This document shows positions 23,101-34,599 of a stretch of DNA of 64,000 nucleotides, piece after piece (position 1 is the first letter of the stretch; each line of letters starts with the position of its first letter). This DNA is from Pseudoscleropodium purum (taxonomy: Eukaryota; Streptophyta; Bryopsida; Hypnales; Brachytheciaceae). Below the pieces are notes generated by a model. It did not search any database. It worked only from the letters and a program-made list of their open reading frames with translations, and was not told the DNA's origin. A program made the position numbers and the translations under genes. The stretch is from the NCBI GenBank assembly GCA_963969395.1, contig OZ017805.1, positions 10,974,001 through 11,038,000 of the forward strand, read 5' to 3'.

Positions 23101-26100
23101 TTCAGTACGGCAATTGTTAACAAAGGTACACCTGACTGCTTCCTCAAATGTTAACTATTGAAAAAATTTGGAAAAAATGGAAGGACAAACTCAGTAATTG
23201 GAAAAGTTATGGAATGTTGAATACACTTGCATATGAATGCAACATAGTCAGAATGTATTAGAATACCGTGATTTCTTATATCTTTGTCAATAAGAATGAT
23301 CTGATATGACTTGAATTTCTTCATTTTCTTGTAAGTGTCAAAATGTATAGATGTGTGAAGTGTAAACATATGTGAAAAAGAAAAGCACGTAGTATTGGTA
23401 ATGAAAATATTTTTTTCATGTAAGACATATATAGATTTCAATGTAAATAACACATATTGTTGAAACCTAGTCTATGAAATTTTGAAGAGTTGAATTTTAA
23501 TGGAATTTAGTTATGGAAAAAGGAGATAGTTTGTTGAAGGTTTACAAAATTATTAGAAGAAGTTTGAATTCAAAGTGTAGGACTATGACTATTGAAATTA
23601 CTGTATGACTTAGAAGACTGATCATCGTTTATGAAGATTTGTTTTGATCTTTCAATCTTAGTCATTTGAAGGAAGATGACTTATTTAATTTCTTTAGTTC
23701 CAAATTCCAGAGGAGAATGTGCATGTTTTCAAACTTCAGCTTTATAATGTGTAATGAAGGAATGAAATGATGGACATTTAAATCAATCAAGGAAGATCAA
23801 CAAAAATAGTGTTACAAAAGTGTTATGAAATGTGAAGCAAGGGAATTTTGTATTGAAGAGGACAAGAAAGAGCTTATTGAAAGTTCTGTAGGAAGTTTTA
23901 CTCTATATATCCAATGTTGATATTCATTTTGTGAACATTGACTTCTGAAATTTGTAATGTAGTGAAGAAGAGAAACCAAATGAAGAGTTCTAGCTTGTGG
24001 TTGAAATGAAGCAAGAAAATGGAACTTCGAAGAAGTGTACAAGGTACACAGAATGAAATTGAATTTGTGATGAGCCATATAAATGTATTAGCAATATTTG
24101 TGTTTGTAATGTGTAAAAATATTACTATGATTAAATCCAATGAAACTCCATGATAAATAAGGCTGAATATATTTAGGATGTTTGGTTTGTGTAGAGATTG
24201 TCAATGAAGGTGGAAGCTAATCCTATGAAGGATCCACATCAAAGTGATTTTCCGTTGTAGAAGGAAATTTCTTTTCTTGAAAATAGACAAGAGAATGCTA
24301 GTGGCAGCATAAGCAATGTTTGTTGAGCATCATCCTGTACAAAGGTAAAAAGTTTTTGTGGTCATTACTCTATAGAACATTAGAGTGGTAGGTTCTTTGC
24401 ATTGTACAGTGACACTTTCTAGTTGAAAGTTATGTAATGGAAAGGAAATGTAGTTGCTTACAAAAGAAATAGCAGTATAGTCATTAATTTGCAATGTTGT
24501 TTGCACATATTATTGTATTCTACCATTTGCATGAAATAGTACTAGTATATGTATGGAAAATGAAGTTCGGTACATGAGGTTTAGAAGAAGAGGTAAGATT
24601 AAGAAGTTTTTGTTTTGGACATTTTTTTGCAGATTGTGAAGGTTATTCATTTCACTTTTGTAACCTAGAAGTATGAATTTCCAATATGAAGCTGAAGGTA
24701 ACACTTATTGAATGGAAAAGTATGAAATTGGCAAACACAAAGAAGGATGACATGTATATGAAGTAGTGAATTAATGTTGAGTTGGAAGCTACTTGTTCAA
24801 TGGCTTTTTATAATTACATATAAACCTGTACTCATATTTGTGTTACGGATAAGTGCCCTTGTAATTTGCATGAGAATGCAAATTAATTAAATATAAGTTT
24901 GAGTATACATTGGAGCTATCAACTATTGAGAAGCATATAGTTCCTTTCATGTTAATGTGCACACAAATTGAGAACAAGGATTTCCTTAAGTATTATAAAA
25001 TTTCATTTCATTTCATTTCATTTCATTTCTAATTTGGAAGAATGAAGAGGACAACTCTCATAGTATACAAAAAGTTATATGTGTGCATGTATAGATCTAG
25101 GATGGATGACCTTCAACAAAGGATTACAGAAAATGAAGACACTAATGTAGTCAAAGTAGCACAATTTTGTTTTGAAAATAACACAATTTTGTTTTCCAGA
25201 AAACACTAGTTTGTTGAAAACTGAATAGTAATTTGTTGAGAGAAGCTTAATTTTTTTGACCAAAACACTTATTTATTAAAAAAAAATATAGTATTTTGTT
25301 AAAAAAAAAAACACTTTTTGTTCAATGATCAACACTTTTTCGTTTCTAAGTACCCAAATTAACCCCTCAAAGACTAAGGGGACACAATGTGTCTTCTTCA
25401 AATTTTCAATGGCAAATTCCCAAAAGAATGAAATAAATCTCAATATTTTGTAAACTAGGGATTTGTAAAATAACAAGTTCACATACTTGTTGCATTCTCC
25501 AATTTTCAAAATTTCAATGTGAGAAGTATTTAAAAATTTATTACAAAATTGTAATCTAATAGAAAAAAAGAGCAAACAAAATTTGTTTACAATGAAAGAA
25601 ATAGTAGGGATGGAAAAAAAACATTTCCTTCGACATTTCTAATCTTTACTTTGCACAATCAAACTAGGTCTGGAGAAAATAATTCAAATTTTTATATTTA
25701 GCAATTTAAAAAATACAAAATACAATTTGGTGTAATTAAGAATACAAAAATAATTAGAATGATTCCAAATTTTTTGGAGATGTTCCAAACAATATTCTAA
25801 TGATATCAATTGCTAAATTTCAAAAAATGATGCATATATAAATTTCTTAAAATTTTTTAGGATCCGATTTGGTTTGTTTTGGCTTTCTATTCTTTTTGTT
25901 TGAAAATATCTACAAATTTGGGAGAGTTTTTTGTTTTTTAATTTTTTAAATAAAAAATTAATACATTTGCTTTAGATTCTAATATAATTTTTTTGGAGGG
26001 AAAAAAGCATTATTCATCTTTTTATAATTTTTCTTCTCCAAAAGTTGTATTTTTTGCTTACAGAGTTGATCATTCAAAATTGTTATAATCTAAAAATCCA

Positions 26101-26272
26101 ATGGTCAATACTTTCCACAATTAATTCCATGCATACTAGACAAAGTATGCTTCACTTTTGTATGGTTAAAATTGAAAATTTCAAACACATCCATGTGCAA
26201 GAAAACATCAAAATGGGGCAATTCATTAAGAACCTCCATTGTGAAAACGTTGTTAGGCCTTGAGGGATTAAC
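20190..26272. other. 5' non-coding part of the CACTA element, purine-rich on this strand
   Basis: No gene is supported over about 6 kb. The plus strand has clearly more G than C (GAAG, TGAAG and GGAAG words dominate), opposite to the left part of the element. Repeated A/T words of the kind AACACTTTTTGTTCA and AAAACACTAGTTTG cluster at 25140-25350, close to the right terminus, as CACTA subterminal repeats would. The N-terminal TNP2 coding part expected upstream of copy B was not found. Confidence 0.4.
25000..25029. repeat. (ATTTC)6 microsatellite
   Basis: Six perfect tandem copies of ATTTC, ending where the sixth unit is followed by TAATTTGG. Confidence 0.95.
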
Positions 26273-26569
26273 CATGGTTGTCGTAATGGGCGAGTTAGAG
26301 TCATCGGACCAGACAGATGGATGGTCTGGACGGCTTTAATTTTGTAACTTGTGCAATTTTGCGGAATGACACGTCACCTCGTCTGCGCCCTGACGATCTC
26401 GTCTGCGCCCTGACGATCTCGTCTGCGCCCAGCATGTTCCTTAATCCACATGGCATCCACGTGGCCTATTTTTCCGTTATCAGAAAGTCAACTATGTGTT
26501 GACTGTATTGGATGGGCGGGATCTCTAACGGACGGGCGAACCAGACGTCCATCCACTATGACAACCATG
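26273..26569. mobile_element. Non-autonomous hAT element (297 bp) with an internal 20-bp tandem repeat
   Basis: Ends CATGGTTGTCGTA and TATGACAACCATG are inverted repeats with one mismatch over the first 13 bp. The flanks are identical 8-bp duplications GGATTAAC (26265-26272 and 26570-26577), the hAT signature. The inside is GC-richer than its surroundings and carries a 20-bp unit CTCGTCTGCGCCCTGACGAT repeated about 2.6 times at 26378-26430. No coding capacity is visible. It sits about 85 bp inside the right end of the large CACTA element. Confidence 0.9.
26378..26430. repeat. 20-bp tandem repeat inside the hAT element
   Basis: The unit CTCGTCTGCGCCCTGACGAT occurs twice in perfect tandem, followed by a partial third copy. 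It is GC-rich and confined to the hAT element. Confidence 0.9.
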
Positions 26570-26657
26570 GGATTAACATGTCTAAATCAACAAAAAACAT
26601 CAACACTTTTCTATTATTTTTTTGTTAATTTGGTCATTGAATTTTCTAGTACTGTTG

Positions 26658-29650
26658 AATCATATGATCCCCCTTTTGTCCAAAGCCTTCAACAATCTGT
26701 TTTGGATATTTATGAAGTAAATGGCATCTAGACGTGTATTGCCTATTCCAAAGATATCATTGAGCAATGACATGTTCAAATCTATCACCTCCTCCAGTCA
26801 ACCTTGAGGGTTTTGGTTCTATGCAACGGAAGGTACATAATGCTTCTACCTTGTAATCACATTATTGAATTCACAATGTTGTCTTGTTAAGGTCTTTGGG
26901 TTTGGACTTCCTATATGACTTTGCATGGCATCTGCAATTATCTAATTTCTCGATTGTAACTGGTTGCACATTTGTTTTGTTTTTTAGCAAGAATCTAGTC
27001 TTACAATAGCTTGTGAGAAATTGTCCAAGAGCATCCATTGTCCATTGAGATTTGGGGTAGCAAAGAAGTGCATCAACGTCACCCTAGACGTTAATGAAAT
27101 TCTTTGTGTGATTAAAGACTAGAAGTCAAAGGGGTTAATTCAGCAATTCAACTACTAATCTAAGCCACACTCTGCCACAATTGTCGTAGTTGTGAGATTG
27201 AAGGTAGTGTATGTCCAGCCCAATTGCTCAACTTTTTTAATAGGGTTAGAAAAAATAGCATTGTCTTAGTGTGGAGCTTCATGAAGAAAACCACTATAGA
27301 AGAAATTTCTAAATACCTAACCCATGAAGGAAAAATGCTTGTCCATGTTCTTGAGACTAATTCTTGCAAGACTATTAAGTGCAAGGATAGAGTTGGGTAG
27401 CTTACTTTCTACAAAAAACAGGTACTGATAAGGAGTTGTTCTTTAAAAAACTAGATTTGATCTTTTCTAGCTTCAAGGAGGGTTCACTTGTAGAAATATT
27501 GTCATAGAAGATGATAGCCTTTGCAAAAACATCGTGAACAACCCAGAGAATGCAATACTTCTAGAATCTTGGACCAATTTGGAGAATAGGAACAAGGACA
27601 CCTATCTCTTTAATGTTCTACTTCCCTAGTTTAAGTGATTGCACGTTAATTGCAATGAAGATTTGAGTTTCTTCCAAACAAATGGACCAAAGAGAATGAA
27701 TCAAAGGATGCTTGGCAAAAAAAAGAATCATTAGGAATACAACAAGCTCATGGAGGTGGTTTATGGATTCACTAGTATTAGTTAGCTCAGCACCTAGAAG
27801 TATGTAGTTCAGCTTGGACCGAATTGGACTATAGAATATGCAGGGAGCATTGGGTAGTTTTTGGTTTGCTTGCATTGGAGTTTGAGTCAAGTTAATATGT
27901 AGCTTGGAATTACTTGAGTTACTATGATGCGCAATTGTCTTGCGCATACTTTTTTATAGATCTTTAATCTAATTCTCAATTTGTTTATAAAGGTGAACAA
28001 TATGTTTTCTAATATACTCTTGTTGCATTTCAATGGTAAACACGTCCACATCTCTTGCACTTGATGGCCACCTTCAATGCCAAGCTTTGACTAATTCTAT
28101 CTTTGACTACAAACAATATATGATACTTAGTACAGAGAATTTTTTGTGTTCCACACCAACTATCAATTCAACTATAGACTTTTCTGTTAAATCCGTCAAT
28201 GATAAGGTAGTGATTGTCCTCCAAATCAGAAGTGGATAAGCCGCACTTACCAATGTCCTACTCACCATCTCTGCTATGCTTAAAGGACCTCAAGGCTTCA
28301 TCAATGTCACCATTAGTTTTTGATAGAGTGACCCAAAGGAGGCTTGACAAAGATGCAAACTACTCAATTTTTGTCCCATTATTAGAGCTTGAGGTCCCTA
28401 CCCAATTAATTGAGGTAGTTCATGATGTGCCAATTATTCCATCAAAGCTCCCTCACAATCATGCGCAATCTAATGTGAAGAGATTAAAGAGGAAACATGA
28501 ATGGATCTCTATATAGTAAGTACTCTACTCTAAGTTGGTATTCTTGTGAAAAGAAGTCATTGCAAATGCAACGAAGAGAATATTGTTAGTAGAAGGAGAA
28601 GATTGACAAAAGATATAGTTGTAGACCAGAAATTATGAAGGCCTACGAGAAGTTGAGGAGTACATTGTATAATTGATAGTTGAAGTACAAATTCCAATTA
28701 CTAGATGTTTATGTAAATAATGTAGACATAGGAATGTAATATATAGATATTTCATAGAACTATATGCTCTTGCATATTTATAGAAGGCTCATACATATAT
28801 TACAATGATGTCCATTATAGAATATTCCTAATCTTGTCATTTTGGATGCTATGCAACTTTGCAACAAAGAGGCATATTTTAATTTTAGTGTTCCTACAAA
28901 GTCTCATTCCATAGTATATAGTCCATTGTGTACATATTTGAAGATTATTTCCCCTAAATTGCTTGTTTCTTTATAATGATGTCTTGTAGTCTGAAATTTG
29001 GCAATATCATAAGTGCTTTTGCATCATTATATTGCTAGTTTTGTACATATTCCACTATAGTTTCTTCTTAGTTTATGGTAGTGCATCTTAGAACTCCCAT
29101 TTCACTGGAAATTTTTCATTTTAATGAATATGATATTAAATGATATGGCAAAGTACATAATTTGCACAATATATGAAATTTAGAGTCAATTTTTAAAAAT
29201 CAAGGGAATTAAAGATGGAAAGCTTTAACAATTAAAATTTTAACTTACCATAGAAGCGGGGTTTGAGGGCAAAGTGAGATGCAACCTATTCATTCCCCAA
29301 CATTTTTTTATGGATTGAAATCCAAATGACCAGAAAAATCATAGAAAGTATGATTTGATCTCATAGCTAAATGAATACATAACAACCATAATACCACCAT
29401 CATGTAGATAATTGTCAATACAGTCAAATGGATTGCAACCACTCTTTGAAGAACCAGTTCCACTATGGAATAGATGTAGGTGGATGAAATAAGGTAGGAA
29501 CAAGCAAAATTTTAGAGATGTCTATAAGTATCAAGTCTATAGCTATTATTTTACTCAGAACACCATTGAAAAAGCAATATTTGTCAAACATATGCTACAT
29601 ACAAAAAATCATTTAAAAAATTTAGTATAAATAAATTAAAATAAATGAAG
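26658..29650. other. Region of decayed protein-like sequence, no assignable gene
   Basis: Plus-strand protein-like stretches occur near 27420-27480 (TDKELFFKKLDLIFSSFKEG) and 28214-28516 (a Pro/Ser/Leu-rich frame ending in RLKRKHEWISI), separated by stops. They look like fragments of a repeat-encoded protein. No domain, terminal repeat or RNA gene is recognised. From 28520 to 29650 the sequence is AT-rich and featureless. Confidence 0.3.
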
Positions 29651-29652
29651 TG

Positions 29653-30039
29653 TCATAGTGACCTTAGTAAAAGGCTAGGGATTACCATGTCTAAGAATTT
29701 TATAACATCATTGTACACTTTTGGAGGAGGACCTTTTTCAAAACCAAGTAAACTATGTACAAACATGTTGAGGATGCATTCATCAATATGAGGTACAAAT
29801 TCCAAGTACATAACTTGAAGTTGGGGGCCATGCAACGACTATTGTTGAGTGAAAAAGAAAGTAGATGAAGTATCCTTCATGCCACCTTTACTAATTGCTT
29901 ATTTGGGCATTGATGCATTTATTTTCCTCTTTCTATCTTTTTGCTTGCTTTTAGACTTGTTTGCAAGTTGGTCTTGCTTCTTCTTTTTGTTTCCATTAGC
30001 CTTCTTCTTTGCATTCTCAGTACTATATTTCCTAGTCAT
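29653..30039 (-). pseudogene. Lysine-rich degenerate ORF, unrecognised
   Basis: From a Met at 30039 the minus strand reads MTRKYSTENAKKKANGNKKK, a very basic stretch, then a second part HGPQLQVMYLEFVPHIDECI ... GFEKGPPPKVYNDVIKF. The two parts share one frame and are separated by one TAA and one TAG, each preceded or followed by Gln/Lys-rich sequence. The family is unknown. The basic head could be a nuclear-localisation or nucleic-acid-binding tail. Probably transposon-derived. Confidence 0.3.
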
Positions 30040-30459
30040 TTTGTGAAACATGTACAAACATTTCTATCATTTATAGAATCAAGGCCATATTCATCTTAGG
30101 CTTCAACAAGTAGTACTTGAATGGAGCTTCCTCCTTCTAATTCCAAAGTCTTATAACCATTTTGTCTCAATTTAACGAATAATTCCTTTTTACTCACCAA
30201 GGTAGTATGGGCACACTTTAAGATGAGGGTCATAATAATCAAGAAAAAAGAAGTAGAATGTCAGAAGAGGAGGAAGAATTTGAGTAGAACCAAATTACAA
30301 AATGCATGCAAGTAAAAAAGATGAAGACACTTATGAAGGGAGAGGGGGGACTTTCAACCACTATCATTGATTGATTATGAATGACAATCTTGATTTGTAA
30401 TAATGTTTGTAGACTTTGCATTAATTACTTCTTGATTTTCCAATATTTTCTAATCTTAT

Positions 30460-32190
30460 AGGTAGGGTTGTCTTGTTAGACATAATTTTGGGTTTTGGTG
30501 TTTGATAGACGTTGCATGTCACATATCGTGTATGACAAGTGTCGAGTGTATGTGACATTTTTGTCTAATAAGGCCATATTCAACAACCAAGGCAATTTGA
30601 AATCTCACTTTAATTATGAATCTTTATTTAGAATACAATAAGTGTTTATCAAATTGGATCACTTTAATAAAATGGAACAAGAATATATCAAAATTATAAC
30701 TACTGAGTCTTTTTTGCAAAATTCAAACTTAGAGTTGACTTTATTAGACAAACGAAGGGGCTACTAGACATTCGACATATTTTGTCCGTTTGTCAGGGAA
30801 GACAACTAGGCTTATAGGTTAAATGGGCAATCATCCAATTACTTTGTATAGATAAAAGGATTGATTCATAAATGTCCTAGGATTCAAAAAATTGCAACTA
30901 AGAAATCCATTGAGTTTTAAAGTGACCCACATATCAAAAGGTAATATTCGGAAGTCTAATCTTCATTATAGAAACTAAGTAGTATTGGCAAGAAATTGAA
31001 GTTTATAATAATTTTGTAGGAATGGAGTGAAGCAAAAGCTTCAATATTCAACGTCTTTCCTTGCAAAAGTGAACATTGTTGCTAGTGCTCTATATTGCTT
31101 TCATGACATTGGAAGGACTACAACGGCCTTACATAGCAATCTTACAAAGGCACCATTTTTTGTTGGCACATGCAGATAGTGTACTAGTATCATAGCACAT
31201 ATGATTTTGGTTGGATGTTGATGCATTATGTAGATCAAGAAGGCAGATTGCCTTGACTAATGTATGGAATGGAATTGTATGTGGAAGGCCAATAAACGTG
31301 TAACTTGTATTAAAATTAACTTTTAAAGCCGTGAGCAAAACTCCAAGGTAATTTCAAGGATGGCCAATGACAAGGGTGTTGAGGGAATTGTTTACCATCT
31401 CTAGAATAAAGCAAACCATGAGATAAGTTATTAATTATTTTAATTTCCATTCTATTTCTTTCCTTAGTCACTTTTACACTTAACTGAATTGCAAGTACCA
31501 TTCAAAGCTTTAAGATTAGATTTATTTTAAATTACAGATTAAAAAACTTATAGATCTTGCTTAGAGGTTTCCAAAAACATATTAACTTAGAATTTGGAGC
31601 TAAATTAAGCAAGATGTTTACAAATGAAGTTTAAAGGTGGTAGTGGATGAAATTTAGTTAAAATCATTCAATAGAGATCAAATCTGAAACTTAAAGAGTG
31701 ATAAAAATAAGAAAGACAAAAGTGAAAACCAAAGTTAATTTCAAGTTGTAGTTTGGTAGAAAGAGGTGGATGAAGTTTTAGAGGCTTCTTCAAGGCAAAA
31801 CCTCATCCATTCATAACTTCTACTAGGAAAGTTGGATGAAGGTGAGTTTTACATTTTTAGAAATAGCATAAGTTCTTCTTTCACTTTAAAAGTCTAAATT
31901 TAGATTTTCTTTATTTTTATTCTAAAACCATCGTAGGTTAATTAAATGCAAAGGTTATGGATAATTGGTGTAGATTGTGGTTAAGTTCTTGGTTAATTTC
32001 CAAAATAGACATGTTTAGGAGTTGAGAAAAGATCCATTCCTTGAAAGGCACAATGGACCAACGTTAGACACCCCTAGGTCAAATTTAACCAAAATTTACA
32101 GAACCTAGTTTTACTCGATATTTACCAAAGGTAGGTGAATAAGTGCTTACAAGTGTATGCTAGCAAATAATCATGAGTTCCTTATTTTAT
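30460..32190. other. AT-rich intergenic stretch, nothing recognised
   Basis: No convincing coding sequence, terminal repeat or RNA gene. Short minus-strand frames at 31129-31501 look accidental. Confidence 0.4.
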
Positions 32191-32192
32191 AG

Positions 32193-32360
32193 CATCAACC
32201 ACATGAACAACTTAGAACGATGGATTAGATGAACAATTGAGATGGACCCATCAGATTGCTTCTTTCTTAAGTGGGTTAGATGGATAGGTGGAATTGCATC
32301 TTAACAAAAAATGAATAGTTGAGATGTTAAGTCAACCGCTATATTTTGGATCAGCTACTT
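32193..32360 (+). repeat. Imperfect direct repeat, unit 1
   Basis: Starts ATCAACCACATGAACAACTT and contains GAACAATTGAGATGGA and AGATTGCTTCTTTCTTA. It is matched at 32542-32715 with clear but incomplete identity, about 350 bp downstream. Confidence 0.65.
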
Positions 32361-32541
32361 GTCTAATTTTATGGCTGCTGACACGTGGGATATTGTAATT
32401 GCATCTCATTTATTGGTCACTGATTAGTTATTTATCAATCATTTTATAGTTAAAATGATAGAGATGTGAGACAATAGTGTTTTTTTGGTTCAATTATTGG
32501 AAATAAATCCTTAGAAATCACTACATCACAAATAGTTGAGA

Positions 32542-32715
32542 CATCAACCACATGAATGGCTTAAATGGATGGACCAAATGAACAATTGAGATGGATGCAT
32601 CACATTGCTTCTTTCTTATGTAACTTAGATAAACAAATAAAAATTCCATCTCAACACCAAGTGTATGGCTTAGATTTTAGCTTAGCCTCTACATATTAGG
32701 TCAACTGCCATCTTC
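32542..32715 (+). repeat. Imperfect direct repeat, unit 2
   Basis: Second unit of the repeat at 32193-32360, starting ATCAACCACATGAATGGCTT with the same GAACAATTGAGATGGA and ATTGCTTCTTTCTTA blocks. It could be a local duplication or the two ends of a small element. Confidence 0.65.
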
Positions 32716-32799
32716 TTCTTTCTTCTTACTTTCAAACATCTTCTCATTTTCTCCTCTTGATTTTGCTCCAAATTTTTTAAGTGATGGTTTAGTTTACAT

Positions 32800-33020
32800 T
32801 CTTCTTTGTGTTGTTTTGTTTTTTGTGTTATTGTTTAGTTTTAGTTTTAGTTTAGTTGTTTTCTTGTATTATTATTGTATTGTATTGTTGTATTATTGTT
32901 GTATTGTGTTGTTGTTTTAGTTTGTTTTGGTTCTATTTGTTTTGTTGTTGTTTTGTAGTTTTGTAGAGAAGTTGTTGTTTTTGTTTTACTAATTTGTAGT
33001 TTTATTGTTGGTTGTTTCAG
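32800..33020. repeat. TTG/TTA-rich low-complexity tract
   Basis: Long run of TTGTATTATTG, TTGTTG and TTTTGTTG words with almost no C on the plus strand. The minus-strand frame across it (Thr/Gln/Asn-rich) is a product of the simple sequence. Confidence 0.8.
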
Positions 33021-34320
33021 TTGGTAGTTGATAGTAGTTTTTAATGGACTAAGAAGAAAAAAGCGATTATGGCATGGAACAAAGAAGGTTAAGGTAAAGT
33101 GTACTCCTAATACAGTCATATTTTGGTCATTTTGGACATTAATCAACTATAGAAGTTCACTTATTTAGGTAGTATGTATAATTATTTATACTTGTGTCTT
33201 AATCTTGCCTTTATTAGTGACATAGTTTTTTCTACTTAAATACACTAGCATGTTATGCATAGTCATTGCCTTGTATGTTAGTCGTGAAGTGACTATTGTT
33301 GTAGTTCTCATGAAGTCATATTAGTGTCCTAATGAAGTGAACGAATGCACTAATGACCATTGCATAATTTTGTGCATATAGAAAAAGCTTAGAATGATTG
33401 TGATTTGACCTTTGCAGTCATTTTTTGTTACCACTAAACCACTATCTTGATTGAAAAAATACTACATAATGATTAGGTTCCAATTCCATCCACAATACAT
33501 CGAAATAAATAGAATTGCTTAAACCGCCCTTGCACAAAGAATAACTATGGCATAACTCTTGTATAACTAAGCAAAAGAGTCATACTTTCTCAAAAAACCA
33601 CACTCTGAATTTTGAATGTAACCACTATCAACTACAAGCTAACACATAGTGCTTAGTGGTCCTCTCCTATGTACATTAGGACTACATGATTACTCACATG
33701 GAATTCAATTGTCACAGCAATATTATTATCCAAAAAATAACTATAGCTAAACTCAAACTCTATTATGTTTTATTAGAAAAAAAATTGAAATGTCATCATC
33801 TAAATGTCCGAATGTTCAACCAATCAAAAATTTCCAACATGTCAAAATAAACCCCGCCATGAATATGGTGCACAAATATAGATATGACTACAATATGATT
33901 GACGTGCCCCACAAACCACATCAGATAGCCATTGCCACATCAATAGCCACATAGGAAAAACTTGTAGATGAACATCCATGTATGAAGATGAATGGAAATA
34001 TAAAAAATATAGTCCTTTCCATAAAGGACTTGTCCACAATGACTACAACCCCATAATTCTTTTGTAGTCATACACATCTATAATGATTGAAAACGCAATT
34101 TTAGAATGCTAAAATTCTTGCAATGATTCAAGTCACGTATTGGCACACTCATTCCATTTTATAATGATTGCTAGAGGTTTGGACATATCCAAAATAAGTG
34201 GTCCTTCAAGTATGTCAGTGATGATGAGGTCTATACGTTCCCTTATAGAATCAAGCCTTATCTACCTTATGCTACAACATATATGAAGGTTAGATTAATT
34301 TTAAAAATGGAAAAACATTT

Positions 34321-34445
34321 GGAAGTGAAAGCAATTCAAAAAGACAAGTAAAAACAATTCAAAAAGATTAACCAAAGCATATCAAGAAGACAAGTGAAAG
34401 TAATTCAAAAAGACAAATGAAACCAATTCAAGAAGACAAGTAAAG
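34321..34445. repeat. Degenerate minisatellite, unit about 22-23 bp
   Basis: About five imperfect copies of a unit like AAGACAAGTGAAAGCAATTC with small length changes (AATTCAAAAAGACAAGT, AATTCAAAAAGATTAACC, TATCAAGAAGACAAGT, AATTCAAAAAGACAAAT, AATTCAAGAAGACAAGT). Confidence 0.7.
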
Positions 34446-34599
34446 GTCCACACCTTAATAAATTTCAATACCATGGTATAGAAGAGGCAACAGATCATCA
34501 AAGACAGTTAGAGATGAGTTGCAAATATACTTGTCAATAGAAATGTCACTGTCATTGATTACATCAAAGGTAGTAGATCCATGCACTAAATCAACTTTT

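Larger units (their letters stand above)
4370..26654 (-). mobile_element. Candidate 22-kb CACTA (En/Spm) DNA transposon with nested insertions
   Basis: The left end reads CAGTACTAGGAAAACAG; the right end, read inward on the minus strand, reads CAGTACTAGAAAATTCAAT. Both continue within about 20 bp into the same block, ACCAAATTAACAAAA, so the terminal repeats match for about 35 bp with one gap. The trinucleotide TTG lies directly outside both ends (4367-4369 and 26655-26657), the 3-bp duplication expected of CACTA elements. The right end differs at one of its first 19 bases from a CACTA MITE at 56634. Short repeats of the type AACACTTTTTTGTTAATTTGG-like cluster near both ends, as subterminal transposase sites do. 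The only large coding remnant of CACTA type lies inside, on the minus strand. The first bases are CAGTA rather than CACTA. An alternative is that the ends belong to two separate small elements. Confidence 0.6.

Noticed and set aside
32847..33146. Thr/Asn/Gln-rich minus-strand ORF
   Set aside because: It is produced by a TTG/TTA simple-sequence tract.
34321..34445. CRISPR-like array
   Set aside because: Units are contiguous and degenerate without spacers, in a plant genome.
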